Part shown: positions 44,813-57,570 of the stretch, piece by piece | Position numbering within the stretch: the first letter of the stretch is position 1 | Layout: each line of letters opens with the position of its first letter | Assembly (NCBI RefSeq): GCF_037975245.1 | Contig: NC_092582.1 | Location: 22,466,577 to 22,530,576 of the forward strand | Origin: Apostichopus japonicus | Lineage: Eukaryota > Echinodermata > Holothuroidea > Aspidochirotida > Stichopodidae | Direction of reading: 5' to 3' | DNA: 64,000 nucleotides | Notes under the pieces: model-generated | What the model was told of the DNA's origin: nothing | Database searches by the model: none | Seen by the model: the letters and a program-made list of their open reading frames with translations, nothing else | Position numbers and translations under genes: made by a program

Positions 44813-47462
44813 TGTAGTGCATTTAAAATGGTCACCAAACCCAACCGTCATGGTTTATTTAAGAGACAGAATACTTTGTGATAAACAACTCCAGAAACAG
44901 CTAAGCAAAGCATTTGTTCCATGTTGGGAGATGTATATTCTGTATAAACATCGTGTCTGGGAGATGTAATTTTTTCAAATCTGTGATGTCATAGTGCCAC
45001 CATGTTCTTTGTTTTATATTTTCAATGTAGAATGACCACAGTGTTGACACTGATGCCAATGCCATCAGTGGGTCATGAATTGTAAACACGGTTCAATATT
45101 TTTAAATCATCTTTTTTCATAAAACCATCTCCGTAACAAAATAAACATTCTACCAAACAAATGAAAACTAAATAAAAAATTGAAGTGCAGGTTACCTAGT
45201 GATGTCATATTTAGACTTAATTGTTTGTGGAGAAATGTTAAATCTGATATTTCCCCAAAAATGCAATTTAGCTATTTGGGGAATTTGTTCAAGACAGTCC
45301 TCTAGATGCACATTGTACAGATAATGACGGTTGGGTCTGTTGTCTCAATCCTATAAGCGAGGGAGCTGTTTAAGAAGTGTAAGCTTGATAAGGTTTAATA
45401 CTGGTTTAAATCAATTTGTTGTGATAAGTTAAGGCTTATAGGGTTCATGGCTCCTTGCACATCCCCCTCACCACAAGTAATGACACGGATCAGCATACAG
45501 TTTGCAAGAGATAGAATGGTTAGGCCTACAAAAGGTAGCCTTTCATGAGGTCCTCATACAGGGTAGGCTACGTAGAATTGTTAGGTGTCATCACCGTTTA
45601 GATACACCTTCTTGCAATTCTGAAGAAGAAGAAAAACATAGCTTACTGAGGGAAAGTTAAAAATTTTCTTTCACCTGTCACTAGGACAATTTAATACACA
45701 CTAACAAAATGGCAGCCCCCTGGCACAACGTTTAAAATTTCATTGCTATATCTCCCTGGAAACAGAGCTATATTTGCCTCAATAGATACAGTATGTGGGC
45801 AAGGTGTTCATCAGATGGAATTCTTATCATAATTATCATAAAGCATATAAACTAAAATAAAAACTATGACAGGTGTTTAATTGTCAGCAATATGTGTGCT
45901 TGTTCAGAAAATTTATCTAATTCTATACATGCTGTTTTCACAGATATTCAGTTTGCATTAGAAAAATCCATTTTGTATGTTTGTAAGTGCCTCGGTTAAT
46001 TTGTGAGGAGATTGTACCGGAAATCAACCCGCCATTTAGTAGCTTTCTTGTAAATTTAGTTTTCATCCCAGGTAGAAAGAAGGATCGCTATAGGTACCCC
46101 TTTGGGGTTTGCCATTGGTGCATTCAAAGTTTTCCTTCCGGGAAGTCTGATCTCAGCAGTTTCGGATTAAAATAAATTGAAGACTTAATTAAAGGTTAAT
46201 ATATACTTTGGCTCATATATTGCATCTGGCATCTAAGATCTTCTTACACTTAATCTCACTTTAGTGAATAGATTGTTAATATATATAATTATTGATATCA
46301 CTATATAGATCTTGCTACTTAGTTATTAGCTGTAACATCATCTGTACATCAGTCAGGACAAAAAAAAAAAAAGATAGGTCACTCCCTCGTAGGTCGTGAA
46401 ACTCCAAAAATCTTTTGTTAACCTCTCCCATCTTCTCCCAGAAAGTGTCAAAACAGCCTCGGGTTAGGTTGAAAATAAAGAAAAAATTCTGTAGCTAGGT
46501 TCGGAAATAAGACAGCGAGTATATATAAACTGTTAAGCTTATAGTTTACTTGTTTTCTTGTATTTTTTTCCCTTTTTCTTCTTCTTCTTTTCATCTGTAA
46601 GCAGGGTCGCTGGCCTCTCGCTATAAGAGTATGTGCATGTTGTGGAATTTTGTTAAATGGATCAGTTTTTTTGTGGAAAAACAGGTGGGGAAAAGAAAAG
46701 AAATATGTGGGTGTTTTTTTTTAAGGTTGAGTAATCTATTCTGACTTCACATTTTGTACCCCCTTTTCTTTCAGTATTAGCTTCTGTTGAGCTGATATTG
46801 TCCTTGTAAAGATTTGAATTTAAATACAAAAAAGGTAGATGAAAAGTCTACCTGACAAGAAAATGTCCTAGTTTGATGAATGCGCCACAATAAAAGAGGC
46901 CTTTGAATTGACTGACATATCAATTTAGAATGAAGAAAAAATTCCAACTCCGCTTTTAGGAGGCGACAAGTCAACAACATCTGGCCTCGAAAATGGATCA
47001 CAGATTCCATTAAAAGATTATGAGAAGCACGAGTCAAAAAGTTGCCAATATTTATTGTTATTATTCCTGATCGATACATTAAATTCATGCACTAATTTGA
47101 TATTCATCATATTTCTGCTTCATTATCATGGCTTTTTTTTTCTCTGTGTATTTCCTTTTCTACATTTGCTATGATTCAGATAATATGAAGAGCAGGCTGA
47201 GAAGTTTTTTAGTTGGAAAAAACTTTTCTTTTAAATTTTTTTTTTTTTTTCTAGATGTCTACGTTACAATTATTTCTAGATGTCTACATTAGAAAGGGTT
47301 AAGCCTGACAATTATGTTAATTGTAATGCTCCTAAATTAATGTGTTTGCAACATTAAATTCCTTGTTCTCATGTCCTTTAGAACGATTGGCTGCATTGAA
47401 TGATAGTTGTATTTAGGTCGATGGTGTGAAACGTCCTTCGCCTTTCCAAAACCTGATCTATC

Positions 47463-47533
47463 ATATATATATGTATATATGTATATATATATATATATAT
47501 ATATAGATATATAGATATAGATATATATATATG
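47463..47533 (+). repeat. (TA)n microsatellite
   Basis: Alternating TA/GATATA tract of about 70 bp, fully self-complementary. Confidence 0.93.
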
Positions 47534-48332
47534 CCAATCAATTATTTTCTGTATGCGTACAGTCTGTCACTGTATGTGTACCCTGGCCCGATAGCACTTG
47601 TAGAATACGCTTCAGAATTCACAATTTCGTCTGACAGCTCAAGTTGCGTCATCGATCTACCGATGATGGAAATTTATGAAAATGTGTGTTAATGTATTTT
47701 CCAAAAGGTGTCAGGCAGGCCTAACTAAGTATCTGCTTTAATATTCAACATTCAAAAAGATGGAATGGAGATCATTTGTGTCCATCATCTAGTTCAACCT
47801 TTTGGTTCTCAAGTTTTCCCCCTGCAATTCTTCAAATGTGGACAAAATTTGGTCGTCGACCGAGCAATTTGTGCTGTAAACTAAGTTTGAACTCAATTCG
47901 AATCTGACTTGCTGATGTTTATCACTTTTAATTTTTAATTTTCGTGGAAGGACCCTTTAATCGTACTCAGCTGTCATTCATCAATAAAAGTGACTGGACT
48001 ATGTAGTCTATTATACACAAACGAATAGATCAGTTCCTCAGATGCAACACAAAACTCAAAAGGGAAACAAGACTCTTATGGCCTGAAATGATATGTTAAC
48101 AATACAACTTTCTCATGGCCAAAACTTATTGAAAATCATTCAATTTCTGTTACTTTCATGAAGTTAAAAGAACCTTTTTTTGGTTTGAAAATAGCTATTA
48201 GAAGTTATAACACAGTGTCTTAACACTAACATATATAGGTCTACACTGTGAAGAGACCACACTATCATCAGTTTATCCTTCAAGGAGCATTTCCAGAGAT
48301 TTTGCATATTTTTAAATAAGAATATCTTGAAA

Positions 48333-48650
48333 ACTACATCCTGTAAGCGTATACTAATAAATATCATTGTGATGAGACCTACATGGATCATTTAAAAAGC
48401 TTTTCAGCATAAATAATCCATTTTGTTTTTAATATCCATTTTTTTTTCGGTCTTCTTTTTTTTTGGAAAACCGGAATAGCTGCATAGAAACATTACTAGG
48501 ACTGAATTTTCTTAATTTTTTTCCCTTAGAATATGATATATCAATAATATTACTGCCTAAAGACATCCTATAAGTGTAAACTAATGAATAGTAATGCGAT
48601 GAGGCCTAGATAGATAATTTATAAAGCTTTTCAATATAAACATCCACTTT
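48333..48650 (+). repeat. Diverged ~225-bp-period duplication
   Basis: ACATCCTGTAAGCGTATACT (about 48336) and ACATCCTATAAGTGTAAACT (about 48562) begin two segments. Both continue AATA...TGATGAG.CCTA.AT and end in AAAGCTTTTCA.CATAAA. An old local duplication or two copies of one decayed element. Confidence 0.7.
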
Positions 48651-49579
48651 TATATATCAAAATTCTTATTTTTAGGGTCTTATGCAAATGTAGTCTGACT
48701 GGGAAGGGGGGTAGGGGAGGGAAAGTTCTGTAGGGGGGTTTTGGAAGGGGAGGAGGGTTCATAGTATAGCATGCGGTTAGGATGCCCATCCTACACGTAG
48801 CTGTAGGGATCAACAGTTTGATATTATAATTAGCCAGCTTCTTTTAAACAGATTTAGAATTGTTGTATAGTAGTCATATGTGTGGATCATTGTATGAGAT
48901 TTTTAGTACTTTCATGAGTTAATGCTTTAAAATTGCCAGAGATAATCTCTGCACTTTTGTTGACTTTTTTGTCGCCAAGGAAAACACTAAGTTGTGATAT
49001 TTGACTGACAATTTAATTGCTATTTAATGTTTTTGCTCGAAAAGGATACTTTAAAGGAGAGTTCCTGATTGTAAATTAATTGACTTTCTCTTAATGATTT
49101 GATATCCTACAGTCACAGTGCATTTTTGTGAGGTTTTTATTATTTTGGAATATTTGGTATCGACATGCATCAAAATCACTGCTAACAGCTGCTATAGAAG
49201 GTTACACCATTTAAAAGGGAAATTCTGATATTGGACAGCTGTGTTAAACTGATATCAAAGAGAAAATTATTCAACATTGTTAGAGATGCAATTCTGCCAT
49301 CTTGGTATCTTCTGTTTTAGTTAGAAATATTCAATTTGCTCTGTATATCGATAATTTATTAAAACTATTATAACACACAAAAAAAGACCCCCAAATATCA
49401 GTTCCATTGCCCCTGATGCTATACATCATTCATTCTGCTATTGCCAGATCGATAACAAAAATATCACCAAATTTAATTACCCCCCCACTCTCCCTCCCCC
49501 ACTCCCAAAAAGAAAAAAAAAAAATGCTTACAGTGCAAAATGCTACAAGTGTGAGGATGTAGTTTAGACCTATAAAGAT

Positions 49580-49742
49580 CAGGCACAAGCTTTTTCCGCG
49601 AATTCGCAGAATATCCATGATTTCTTTTCTACCTCGAGGACAAAAACTATTATCCTAACACACTGTAGCATACGCAAACTGGTACATATACCGCAATTTT
49701 TGCAAAGTTCCATGATATATTTTTACCACAGGCTCATCCCTG
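49580..49742 (+). mobile_element. MITE copy 2 (163 bp), flanked by 6-bp direct repeat
   Basis: Starts CAGGCACAAGC and ends GGCTCATCCCTG. It is flanked by AAAGAT (49574-49579 and 49743-49748), different from the flank of copy 1 at 21819, so the two are independent insertions. Most of the length is shared with copy 1 with scattered substitutions. It has no coding capacity. Confidence 0.82.
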
Positions 49743-49748
49743 AAAGAT

Positions 49749-51534
49749 GCAGAAAAATTCTTTGACAGCAAAATCTGCAACTTCAGCCACCTGAAAGGTT
49801 AAAATTAACACTTTGGGTTCTCTTTCCATGTTCTGAGATGTTTGAGATCTTGCCTTACCATCCAGTGGCCCCCAAAATCTAGTTGACCTATTCTTGCCCC
49901 AGGGAGTACCCCCGATTTCACCCATGTTTGACCTATTGAAATACACTCCCTGACAGCTACAGTAGGAGTTTGAACCGTAGGAAAAAAGAAACTTAAGATA
50001 AATTGACACACTTTGAACTGTGTAAACCGATCCCTCTCCTCCTCACTTCAAGTGATTGTCGTTAGTAGTTTGTACGCTACAGCCATGTTGATAAAATTTC
50101 TTTCCCACGGAAGGAATAGTATGTATATTCCATAGCTGAAATTGATTCCTTAGCTGGAAGGTCACACGAACGGCATAAAAGTCTTTAATACAAGTAACAA
50201 AAACACAGTAGTATGTAGCTTCAACCCAGATATGATTGAGTTCGCTTTACAATCTTTGCCATTTCATCTTTTTTCGTCTATTGTTAAATGTCCTTTGTAG
50301 TGCATATATCATCACTAAATTGTCGTTTGTGGTTAATTTTTTGCCTGATTGACTAGGCTAATATTCGTAAATGTTCTGACTGTGTTCAAAAAGTGTTAAT
50401 ATACAACTTGGTATGTGGTTAACAATGTGGCAGATTTGTAGAGTAATTTGAATAAGGTTGTCACGTAGTCATGGAAAAGCCCTGGAAATTTCCAAGTCAA
50501 ATTTCTTTCACGGGCCTGGAATAGTCATGAGAGGACATAAAGAGGTCAAAAGTCATGGAAAAACGATGATTTCTCAATACGCTGTTTGTATTGCCTATGA
50601 TTTAAAGCAAAAGCACACATTTTTTATGAAAGAAGTCATGGAATTACGTTCTCAAGATAGCTTGGGATATTTTCTCTGTGTAGCCGTGCTAAATTTCGAT
50701 ATTGTGTCGATATGGGTAATTACTTTCTGGAGCTTCAAATAATTATTTGTGACATTTTTTATACACAATGAAGCACGCAGCCTCGGTTTACTTTTACCAC
50801 AAAATACGACCTTTGAGATTTACATAAAGATTGGAATTATGATGTCGTCTTTATCGCCTGTCTGCCGTCGAAAAGGGGAAGGAAACAAAATTCTAGGAAA
50901 CTTTCGTGACTTTGGTGCCAAAAAAAAATTTGTGAAAAAAGTCCCGTTCGTATAATTAAAAGAGATATGAGTAACGAACATTCGATACTGTGCACAGCAT
51001 TCCGGAATGTAAAGTTGATTTTGGCTTTTGACGTCGAAATGTGGTATATTTTTCCAATCACGGCCGTGACTGGATCTGTTATCTGCCGCTCAGAGTGTAG
51101 TTTGACCTACCGGAATACTCCTCGACGATATCAAGGTTATTACACTGGAAAGAAAAACGATTTTTCGCCCGATTCAAATTTCCTCATTTGCATCACGGCA
51201 GCTGTTTGTGACAGTTTAGTTTCCCGTCATTCAAGGTTAAGAGGCAACTTGTTTCTGGAGAAACAATCTTTCTTTTTTTCCTTTAATTCCCCCCCCCCCC
51301 CTCTATGAAATAGTTTTTTTCTTCTGCCTTGCCATTTGTTCGTAGCATGGGGGTGACTAGATGTACAAGAATCACCGCCTCAGGATGTGCAAGCCAGCAA
51401 AGACACAGATGGCTAATGAGTTCATTAGTTTACTTAGTTTGTTTTTTTATAGTTTTTCTCGTCTAGTGTCTGACCACACGTTCCGACAGAGCTTTTCTTC
51501 CTCGTATGAAGATCCAACGATGGCTTGCCATAAG
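49749..51534. other. Non-coding stretch, no gene recognised
   Basis: Contains a cluster of GTCATGGAAA-like words at about 50469-50565 and a poly-C run at about 51289-51302. Short frames (for example 50458-50742 and 50967-51308) follow these repeats or match nothing known to me. Confidence 0.45.
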
Positions 51535-52692
51535 CTGGTAAAATTTGTTTTATGAAGCTGGAGTTTGTTTTCACACGTAATATAAACTAGAAACCATGCA
51601 CATATGTACCTATATCAGGTTTTGTGTTAAGATTGGTAAATTTGTTTTATGAAACTGGAGTTTTGTTTTATACGTATATAAAAAAAGAAACCATACACAT
51701 ATGTACCTACATCAGGTTTTGTGTTTAGATTGGTAAATTTGTTTTTATGAAACTGGAGTTTGTTTCACACGTATATAAACAAGAAACCATACACATATGT
51801 ACCTATATCAGGTTTTGTGTTTAGATTGGTAAATTTGTTTTTATGAATCTGGAGTTTGTTTCACACATATATAAAAAAGAACCCATACACATATATACCT
51901 ACATCAGGTTTTGTGTTTAGATTGGTAAATTTGTTTTTATGAAACTGGAGTTTGTTTCAAACGTATATAAACAAGAAACCATACACATATATACCTATAT
52001 TAGGTTTTGTGTTTAGATTGGTAAATTTGTTTATGAAACTGGAATTTGTTTTATACGTATATAAAAAAAGAAACCATACACATATGTACCTACATCAGGT
52101 TTTGTGTTTAGATTGGTAAATTTGTTTTTATGAAACTGGAGTTTGTTTCACACGTATATAAACAAGAAACCATACACATATGTACCTATATCAGGTTTTG
52201 TGTTTAGATTGGTAATTTGTTTTTATGAATCTGGAGTTTGTTTCACACATATATAAAAAAGAACCCATACACATATATACCTACATCAGGTTTTGTGTTT
52301 AGATTGGTAAATTTGTTTTTATGAAACTGGAGTTTGTTTCAAACGTATATAAACAAGAAACCATACACATATATACCTATATCAGGATTTGTGTTTGGAT
52401 TGTTAAATTTGTTTTATGAATCTGGAGTTTGTTTCACACGTATATAAACAAGAAACCATACACATACTGTATGTACCTACATCAGGTTTTGTGTTTAGAT
52501 TGGTAAATTTGTTTTTATGAAACTGGAGTTTGTTTCACACGTATATAAACAAGAAACCATACACATATATACCTATATCAGGTTTTGTGTTTAGATTGGT
52601 AAATTTGTGTTATGAAACTGGAGTTTGTTTCAAACGTATATAAACAAGAAACCATACACATACATACCTATATCAGGTTTTGTGTTCAGATT
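51535..52692 (+). repeat. 96-bp tandem repeat, 12 copies, with 4-unit higher order
   Basis: Units start TTGGTAAATTTGTTTTTATG, then AAACTGGAGTTTGTTTCACA, CGTATATAAACAAGAAACCA and TACACATATGTACCTATATC, ending AGGTTTTGTGTTTAGA. The spacing is 95-97 bp. Variant units recur in order: the ATGAATCTGG...AAAAAAGAACCC variant is at about 51840 and 52224, and the TATAAAAAAAGAAACC variant at about 51679 and 52065. That gives a higher-order period of about 385 bp, so a block of four units was duplicated. AT-rich with no open frame of note. Confidence 0.95.
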
Positions 52693-54009
52693 GACATATA
52701 TTATTCTCTTTGAGTCACGCAATATTGATGACAAAATATGCTTGAAACTTGTCAAATATTGATCTCTCATATCCATTTCAAAATAATTGTCCCTCGCCAC
52801 TTCGATATATTTTTCTTCTGATGTAATAAATCCTCCGTCAAATTTGGAGGAAATACTTTTGCAGTGTTGTCATTATAGCTACGGCTAGGAGAGCATAAAA
52901 AAAACTGTTCTTTTGGAAATGCTTCCAAAGTTGGTTTGCTGGGGAAAAAAACCTAATTTGTCCCAAATATGTTTAAACAACCATTGAAACTAATCATTTC
53001 CCTATATCGGAGCAAAGTTCAGCAATTTTGGAGCAATTTTCAAGACATTCGATGGAGCTGATCAAAGGATGAAAGCAATTTCCCGAAAGCATAATTTCAA
53101 ATGAATATAATTCATAGTTGTACTGCAATCTAGCTTCTATGACAGAAAACATACAGCAGTAATTCCTTTATGTCTCTAGCACGGTGTCAAACTCACATTG
53201 AGCTTTGTGTTAAATTTGTAAGGTAATGTTATGTTATGTTACATTGTGTAAAAATGGATCAGACCCCAACATCTAGCCCCTGCGATGGACAATAGGACAG
53301 TGGTTAGATATACCAACCACACATTAAGATAAACGCACAGGGCTTCAAAATTAATTAAGAAAATAGGTCATGCCTGCCCTACTTCAACCCTCCTTCCTTC
53401 CCCCTAAAAGCAAGTCTTCTTATATGGCCATTTTACTCTATGAAGACCGGAAAAATGCAACCTAACGGTAAAATTCTAAATGCTGTACACTCTTTCGTTT
53501 TGAGCTAATCAAAGCTTATATTCAGTTTGAGGTAAAGTCTTAAGATAAAATTCAGTCTAATCATGCGTCTGGTCTTTGTTAGATAATATTTTATTAAAGA
53601 ATAATTGTAAGGGGGAAGATCTTCAAGCAGCATGGCAGTCTTTATACATTCGTATAAGCACCATGCAGCTTAACCTTGAGTCAGGTGTACTTTTGTCCTG
53701 TTAGGATATGCAGGCTTCATGCTTCAACATCCCTTGAGATGGAAAAGTATTGATTGGACTCGGTTTGGATTACCACGCAGATGTGTTAGTCAAGGAGTTT
53801 AAAATTACTTTTTCATTTTGTTAAAGTTTAGAGAAGAAACTGTACACTTATAGGAATAGTTTCTTCAACTTCGTATATGCTTGGAAAAACATCATTCTCT
53901 CTGATCAGAACAATATGATGAAAGATGTATCACTGCTCCTTCTGCATTTCATCAAACTGGCATGTGATTGGTGTTGGAGTGTATCTTATAACACTCTTTA
54001 TAGTTCCTT
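52693..54009. other. Non-coding stretch, no gene recognised
   Basis: AT-rich DNA between two tandem arrays. Nothing recognised. Confidence 0.45.
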
Positions 54010-57000
54010 GTCGCCAGCATAGGGCAGGGTACGTTGGTAGGGTAGGTGCGGTAGGGTAGATGGGGTAGGTAGGATAGGTAGGTGGGGTAGCTGGGGTAGG
54101 TAGGTTAGGTGGGTAGGGTAGGGTAGGTTAGGCAGATAGGTGGGTAGGTAGGTTAGGTGGTGGGTGGGTGGTTAGTGTAGGTGGGGTAGCCGAGGTAGGG
54201 TAGGTAGGGTGGGTAGGGTACATAAGTGTAAGGGAGGTCAGGTAGATAGGTGGGTTGGGTCGGGTAGGTAGGTAGGTTAGGTGGTGGGTGGAAAGGGTAG
54301 GTGGGGTAAGGTAAGTGGGGTAGGCTGGGAGGGGTAGGTAGGTTAGGTGGTGGCTAGGGTAGGGTGGGTAGTTGGGGTAGGTAGGGTGGTTTAGGTAGGG
54401 TAGGTAGGTAGGTGGACAGGTAGGTTAGGGGATGGGTAATGTGGGGTAGGAGAGGTAGGTTAGGTAGGTACGTAAGGGTAGGGTGGGTAAGAAGGTTGGT
54501 AGGTAGGTTAGGGGGTGGATAGGGTGGGTTAGGAGAGGTAGGTAGGGTAGGTAAGGTTACGTAGGTAGGTTAGGTAGGTAGGCAGGTTAGGTAGATATGT
54601 GGGTAGGTAGGTTAGGTGGGGTAGGTAGGTTATGTAGGTAAGTTAGGTAGATTAGGCAGGTAGGTTAGGTGGTGGGTAGGGTGGGTCGTTAGGGTAGGTA
54701 AGTGGGTTGGTTGGTGGGTAAGCCTGGTGGTGGGTAAGTAGGGTAGCTGGGTAGATAGGTGGGTTGGTAGGTAGGTTAGGTGGTGGGGGTGGGTAGGTTA
54801 GGTGGGGTAGAAGGGTAGGTAGGTAAGGCTAGGTAGGTAAGGCTAGTGTAGGTAGGTAGGTTAGGGGTGGGTAGGGTGGGGTAGGAAAGGTAGGTAGGTA
54901 AGGGTAGGTAGGTAGGTAAGGGTAGGTAGGTAGGTAAGGGTAGGTAGGTAGTTTAGGTAGGTAGGTTAGGGGGTGGGTAGGGTGGGGTAGGTAAGGGTAG
55001 GTAGATAGGTAGGGTAGGTAGGTAAGGTTAGATAGTTAGGTCGGTAAGGTTAGGTAGGTAGGTTAGGTAAGGTTAGGTAGGTAGGTGAGGGGGTTGGTAG
55101 GGTGGGGTAGGTAGGTAGGAAGGTAAGGGTAGGTAAGGTAGGTAGGTAAGGTTAGGTAGGTAGGTAGGTTAGGTAGGTAGGTAAGGTTTGGTAGGTAGGA
55201 AGGTAAGTGTAGGTAGGTAGGTAGGGTAGGTAGGTAGGTAGGTAAGGCTAGGTAGGTAGGTTAGTAGGGTAGGTAGGTAAGGTTAGGTAGTTATGTAGGT
55301 TAGGGGTGGTTAGGGTGGTAGAGGTAGGTAAGGGTAGGTAGGAAGCGTAGGTAGGTTAGGTAGGTTGGCAGGTTAGGTAGATAGGTGGGTAGGTAGGTTC
55401 GGTGTGGTCGGTAGGTTATGTAGTTAAGTTAGGTAGATTAGGCAGGTAGGAGAGGTAGGTAGGTAAGGGTAGGTGGATATGTAGGTAGGTAGGTAATGGT
55501 AGGTAGGTAAGGTTAGGTAGGTTAGGTAGGTAAGTAAGGGTAGGTAGGTAGGTTAGGTGGTGGGTAGGGTGGGGAAGGTAGGTAAGGGTAGGTATGTAGG
55601 GTAGGTAGGTAAGGTTAGGTAGGAAGGTAAGGTTAGGTAGGTAGGAAGGTTAGGTAGGTAGGTAAGGCTAGGTAGGGTAGGTAGGTAGGCAGGTTAGGTA
55701 GATAGGTGGGTAGGTACTATAGGTAGGTTAGGTTGTGAGTGGGCAGGTAGGGTAGGTAGGTGGGATAGGAGGGGTAGGTAGGTTATGTAGGTAGGTTAGG
55801 CAGGTAGGTTAGGTGGTGGGTGGGTAGGGTAGGTAAGTTAGGTAGGTAAGGTTAGGTAGGTAGGTTAGGTAGGCAGGAAGGTTAGGTAGATAGGTGGGTT
55901 AGGTAGGTAGGTAGGCTAAGTGGTGGGTGGGTAGGGTAGGTAGATGGGGTAGGTAGGTTAGGTAGGTAGGTTAGGTAGTGGGTGTTGTAGGGTAAGGTTG
56001 GTAGCTGGGGTAGGTAGGGTGGGTTAGGTAGGATGGGTGGGTAGGTTGGTAGGTAAGGTGGTGGGTGGGTAAGGTTGGTTAGGTAAGGGAAGCTGGGGTG
56101 GTAGGTAAGGTGGTGGGTGGGGTAGGGTAGGTAGGTTAGGTAGGGTAGCTGGGGTGGTAGAGTAGGTTAGGTAGGCAGGTAGGTAAGGTAAGGTAGGGTT
56201 AGGTAGGTAGGTAGGTTAGTTAAGGTAGATAGGTTAGGTGGTAGGCATGTTAGTTAGATAGGTGGGTAGGTAGGAAGGGTAGGTAAGTTATGTAGGTAGA
56301 TTAGGTTGTGGGTGTGGTAGGATAGGGTTGATAGTTGGGGTAGATAGGGTGGGTTAGGTACGGTGGGTAGGTTGGTAGGTTAGGGGGTGGATAGGGTGGG
56401 GTAGGTAGGTAATGTTAGGTAGGTAGGTTAGGTTATTTAGGTAGGTAGGTTAGGGGGTGGGTGGGGTAGGACAGGAGAGGTAGGTAGATAGGTAGGTTAG
56501 GTAGGTAGGTTAGGTGGGTAGGTAGATAGGTGGGTATGTAGGTAGGCTAGGTGGTGGGTGGTGGGTAGAGTAGGTAAGTGGGGTAGGTAGGTTATGTAGG
56601 TAGGTAGGTTAGGGAGGTAGGTTAGGTTGTGGGTGTTGCAGGGTATGGTGTGTAACTGGGATAGTTAGGGTGGGTTAGGTAGGGTGGGTTGGTAGGTGGG
56701 TAGGTAGGTAGGTAAGGTGGCTGGTGGGTAGGGTAGGTTGTGTAGCTGGGGTGGTAGGGTAGGGTAGGTAGGTTAGGAAGGTAGGTAAGGTTAGGTAGGT
56801 AGGTAGATAGGTGAGGTTGTAGGCAGGTTAGTTAGATAGTGGGTAGGTAGGAAGGGTAGGTGATGGGTTGGTAGGGTAGGTAGGAAGGGTAGGTAAGTTA
56901 TGTAGGAAGGTTAGGTTGTGGGTGTGGTAGGGTAGGGTTGGTAGTTGGGGTAGATAGGGTGGGTTAGGTAGGGTGGGTAGGTAGGTTAGGTTGTGGGTAG

Positions 57001-57420
57001 GTAGGGTAGGTGGGGTAGATAAGTATGTTAGGTAGGTTAGTTAGGTAGGTAAGGTAGGGTAGGTAGGTATGGCAGGTTAGGTAGATAGGTGGGTAGGTAG
57101 GTCAGGTGGTGGGTGGGTAGTGTAGGTGGGGTATGTAGTGTGGGTAGGTTGGGTAGGAAGGTAGGTTAGGCAAGGTAGGTAGATAGGTTAGGTAGGTTAG
57201 TTTGGTTAGGTGGCGGGTGGGTAGGCGGGGTAGGGTAGGTGGGGTAGGGTAGGAGGGGTAGGTGGTGGGTGTAGGCAGGGTAGGAAGGCAGGTTAGGTGG
57301 TGGGTGGGTGGGTAGGTTAGGGTAAGTAGGTTAGGTGGTGGGTGGGTGGGTAGGGATTAGGTAGGTAGGGTAGGTGGGTGGGATACGGTAGGTGGGGTAG
57401 GCATGGTAGGGTAGGTACGT
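54010..57420 (+). repeat. 3.4-kb G-rich GGTA / TTAGGT array, strongly strand-asymmetric
   Basis: The + strand is almost only G, T and A, built from GGTA, GGTTA and GGGTA words with recurrent phrases such as TTAGGTGGTGGGTGGGTAGG. C is rare. The basic register is 4 bp (TAGG) with frequent 5-bp (TTAGG) insertions and longer phrases repeating irregularly. Runs of GGG separated by 1-4 bases are common, so G-quadruplex formation on the + strand is plausible. It resembles metazoan telomere DNA (TTAGGG) only loosely, since TTAGGG itself is infrequent. It has no long open frame. Confidence 0.93.
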
Positions 57421-57469
57421 TTTATGAATTCTAATAACTCGACCAAGGTGTATGGTCTTTGAAACTTCA

Positions 57470-57570
57470 TATTAACAAACAGAGCACCCTTTATATTAAC
57501 ATACAGAGCATACAGAGCATATTAACAAACAGAGCAAACAGAGCACCCAGAGCACAAACAGAGCACCACT
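57470..57570 (+). repeat. Short ACAGAGCA-type repeat cluster
   Basis: Seven copies of CAGAGCA, several preceded by AACA or followed by CCC, within about 100 bp just after the G-rich array. Confidence 0.8.

Larger units (their letters stand above)
44813..49573. other. Non-coding stretch, no gene recognised
   Basis: AT-rich DNA. It includes a (TA)n tract at about 47463-47533 and two diverged direct copies of a ~95-bp segment at 48333-48424 and 48558-48650. A segment at about 47950-48065 resembles 58680-58770 in the same orientation and, in part, 57700-57760 in reverse. A G-rich tract lies near 48700-48760. No exon was recognised. Confidence 0.5.

Noticed and set aside
54010-57420. True telomere
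   Set aside because: The units are irregular TAGG/TTAGG mixtures, TTAGGG is infrequent, and non-repetitive sequence continues on both sides.
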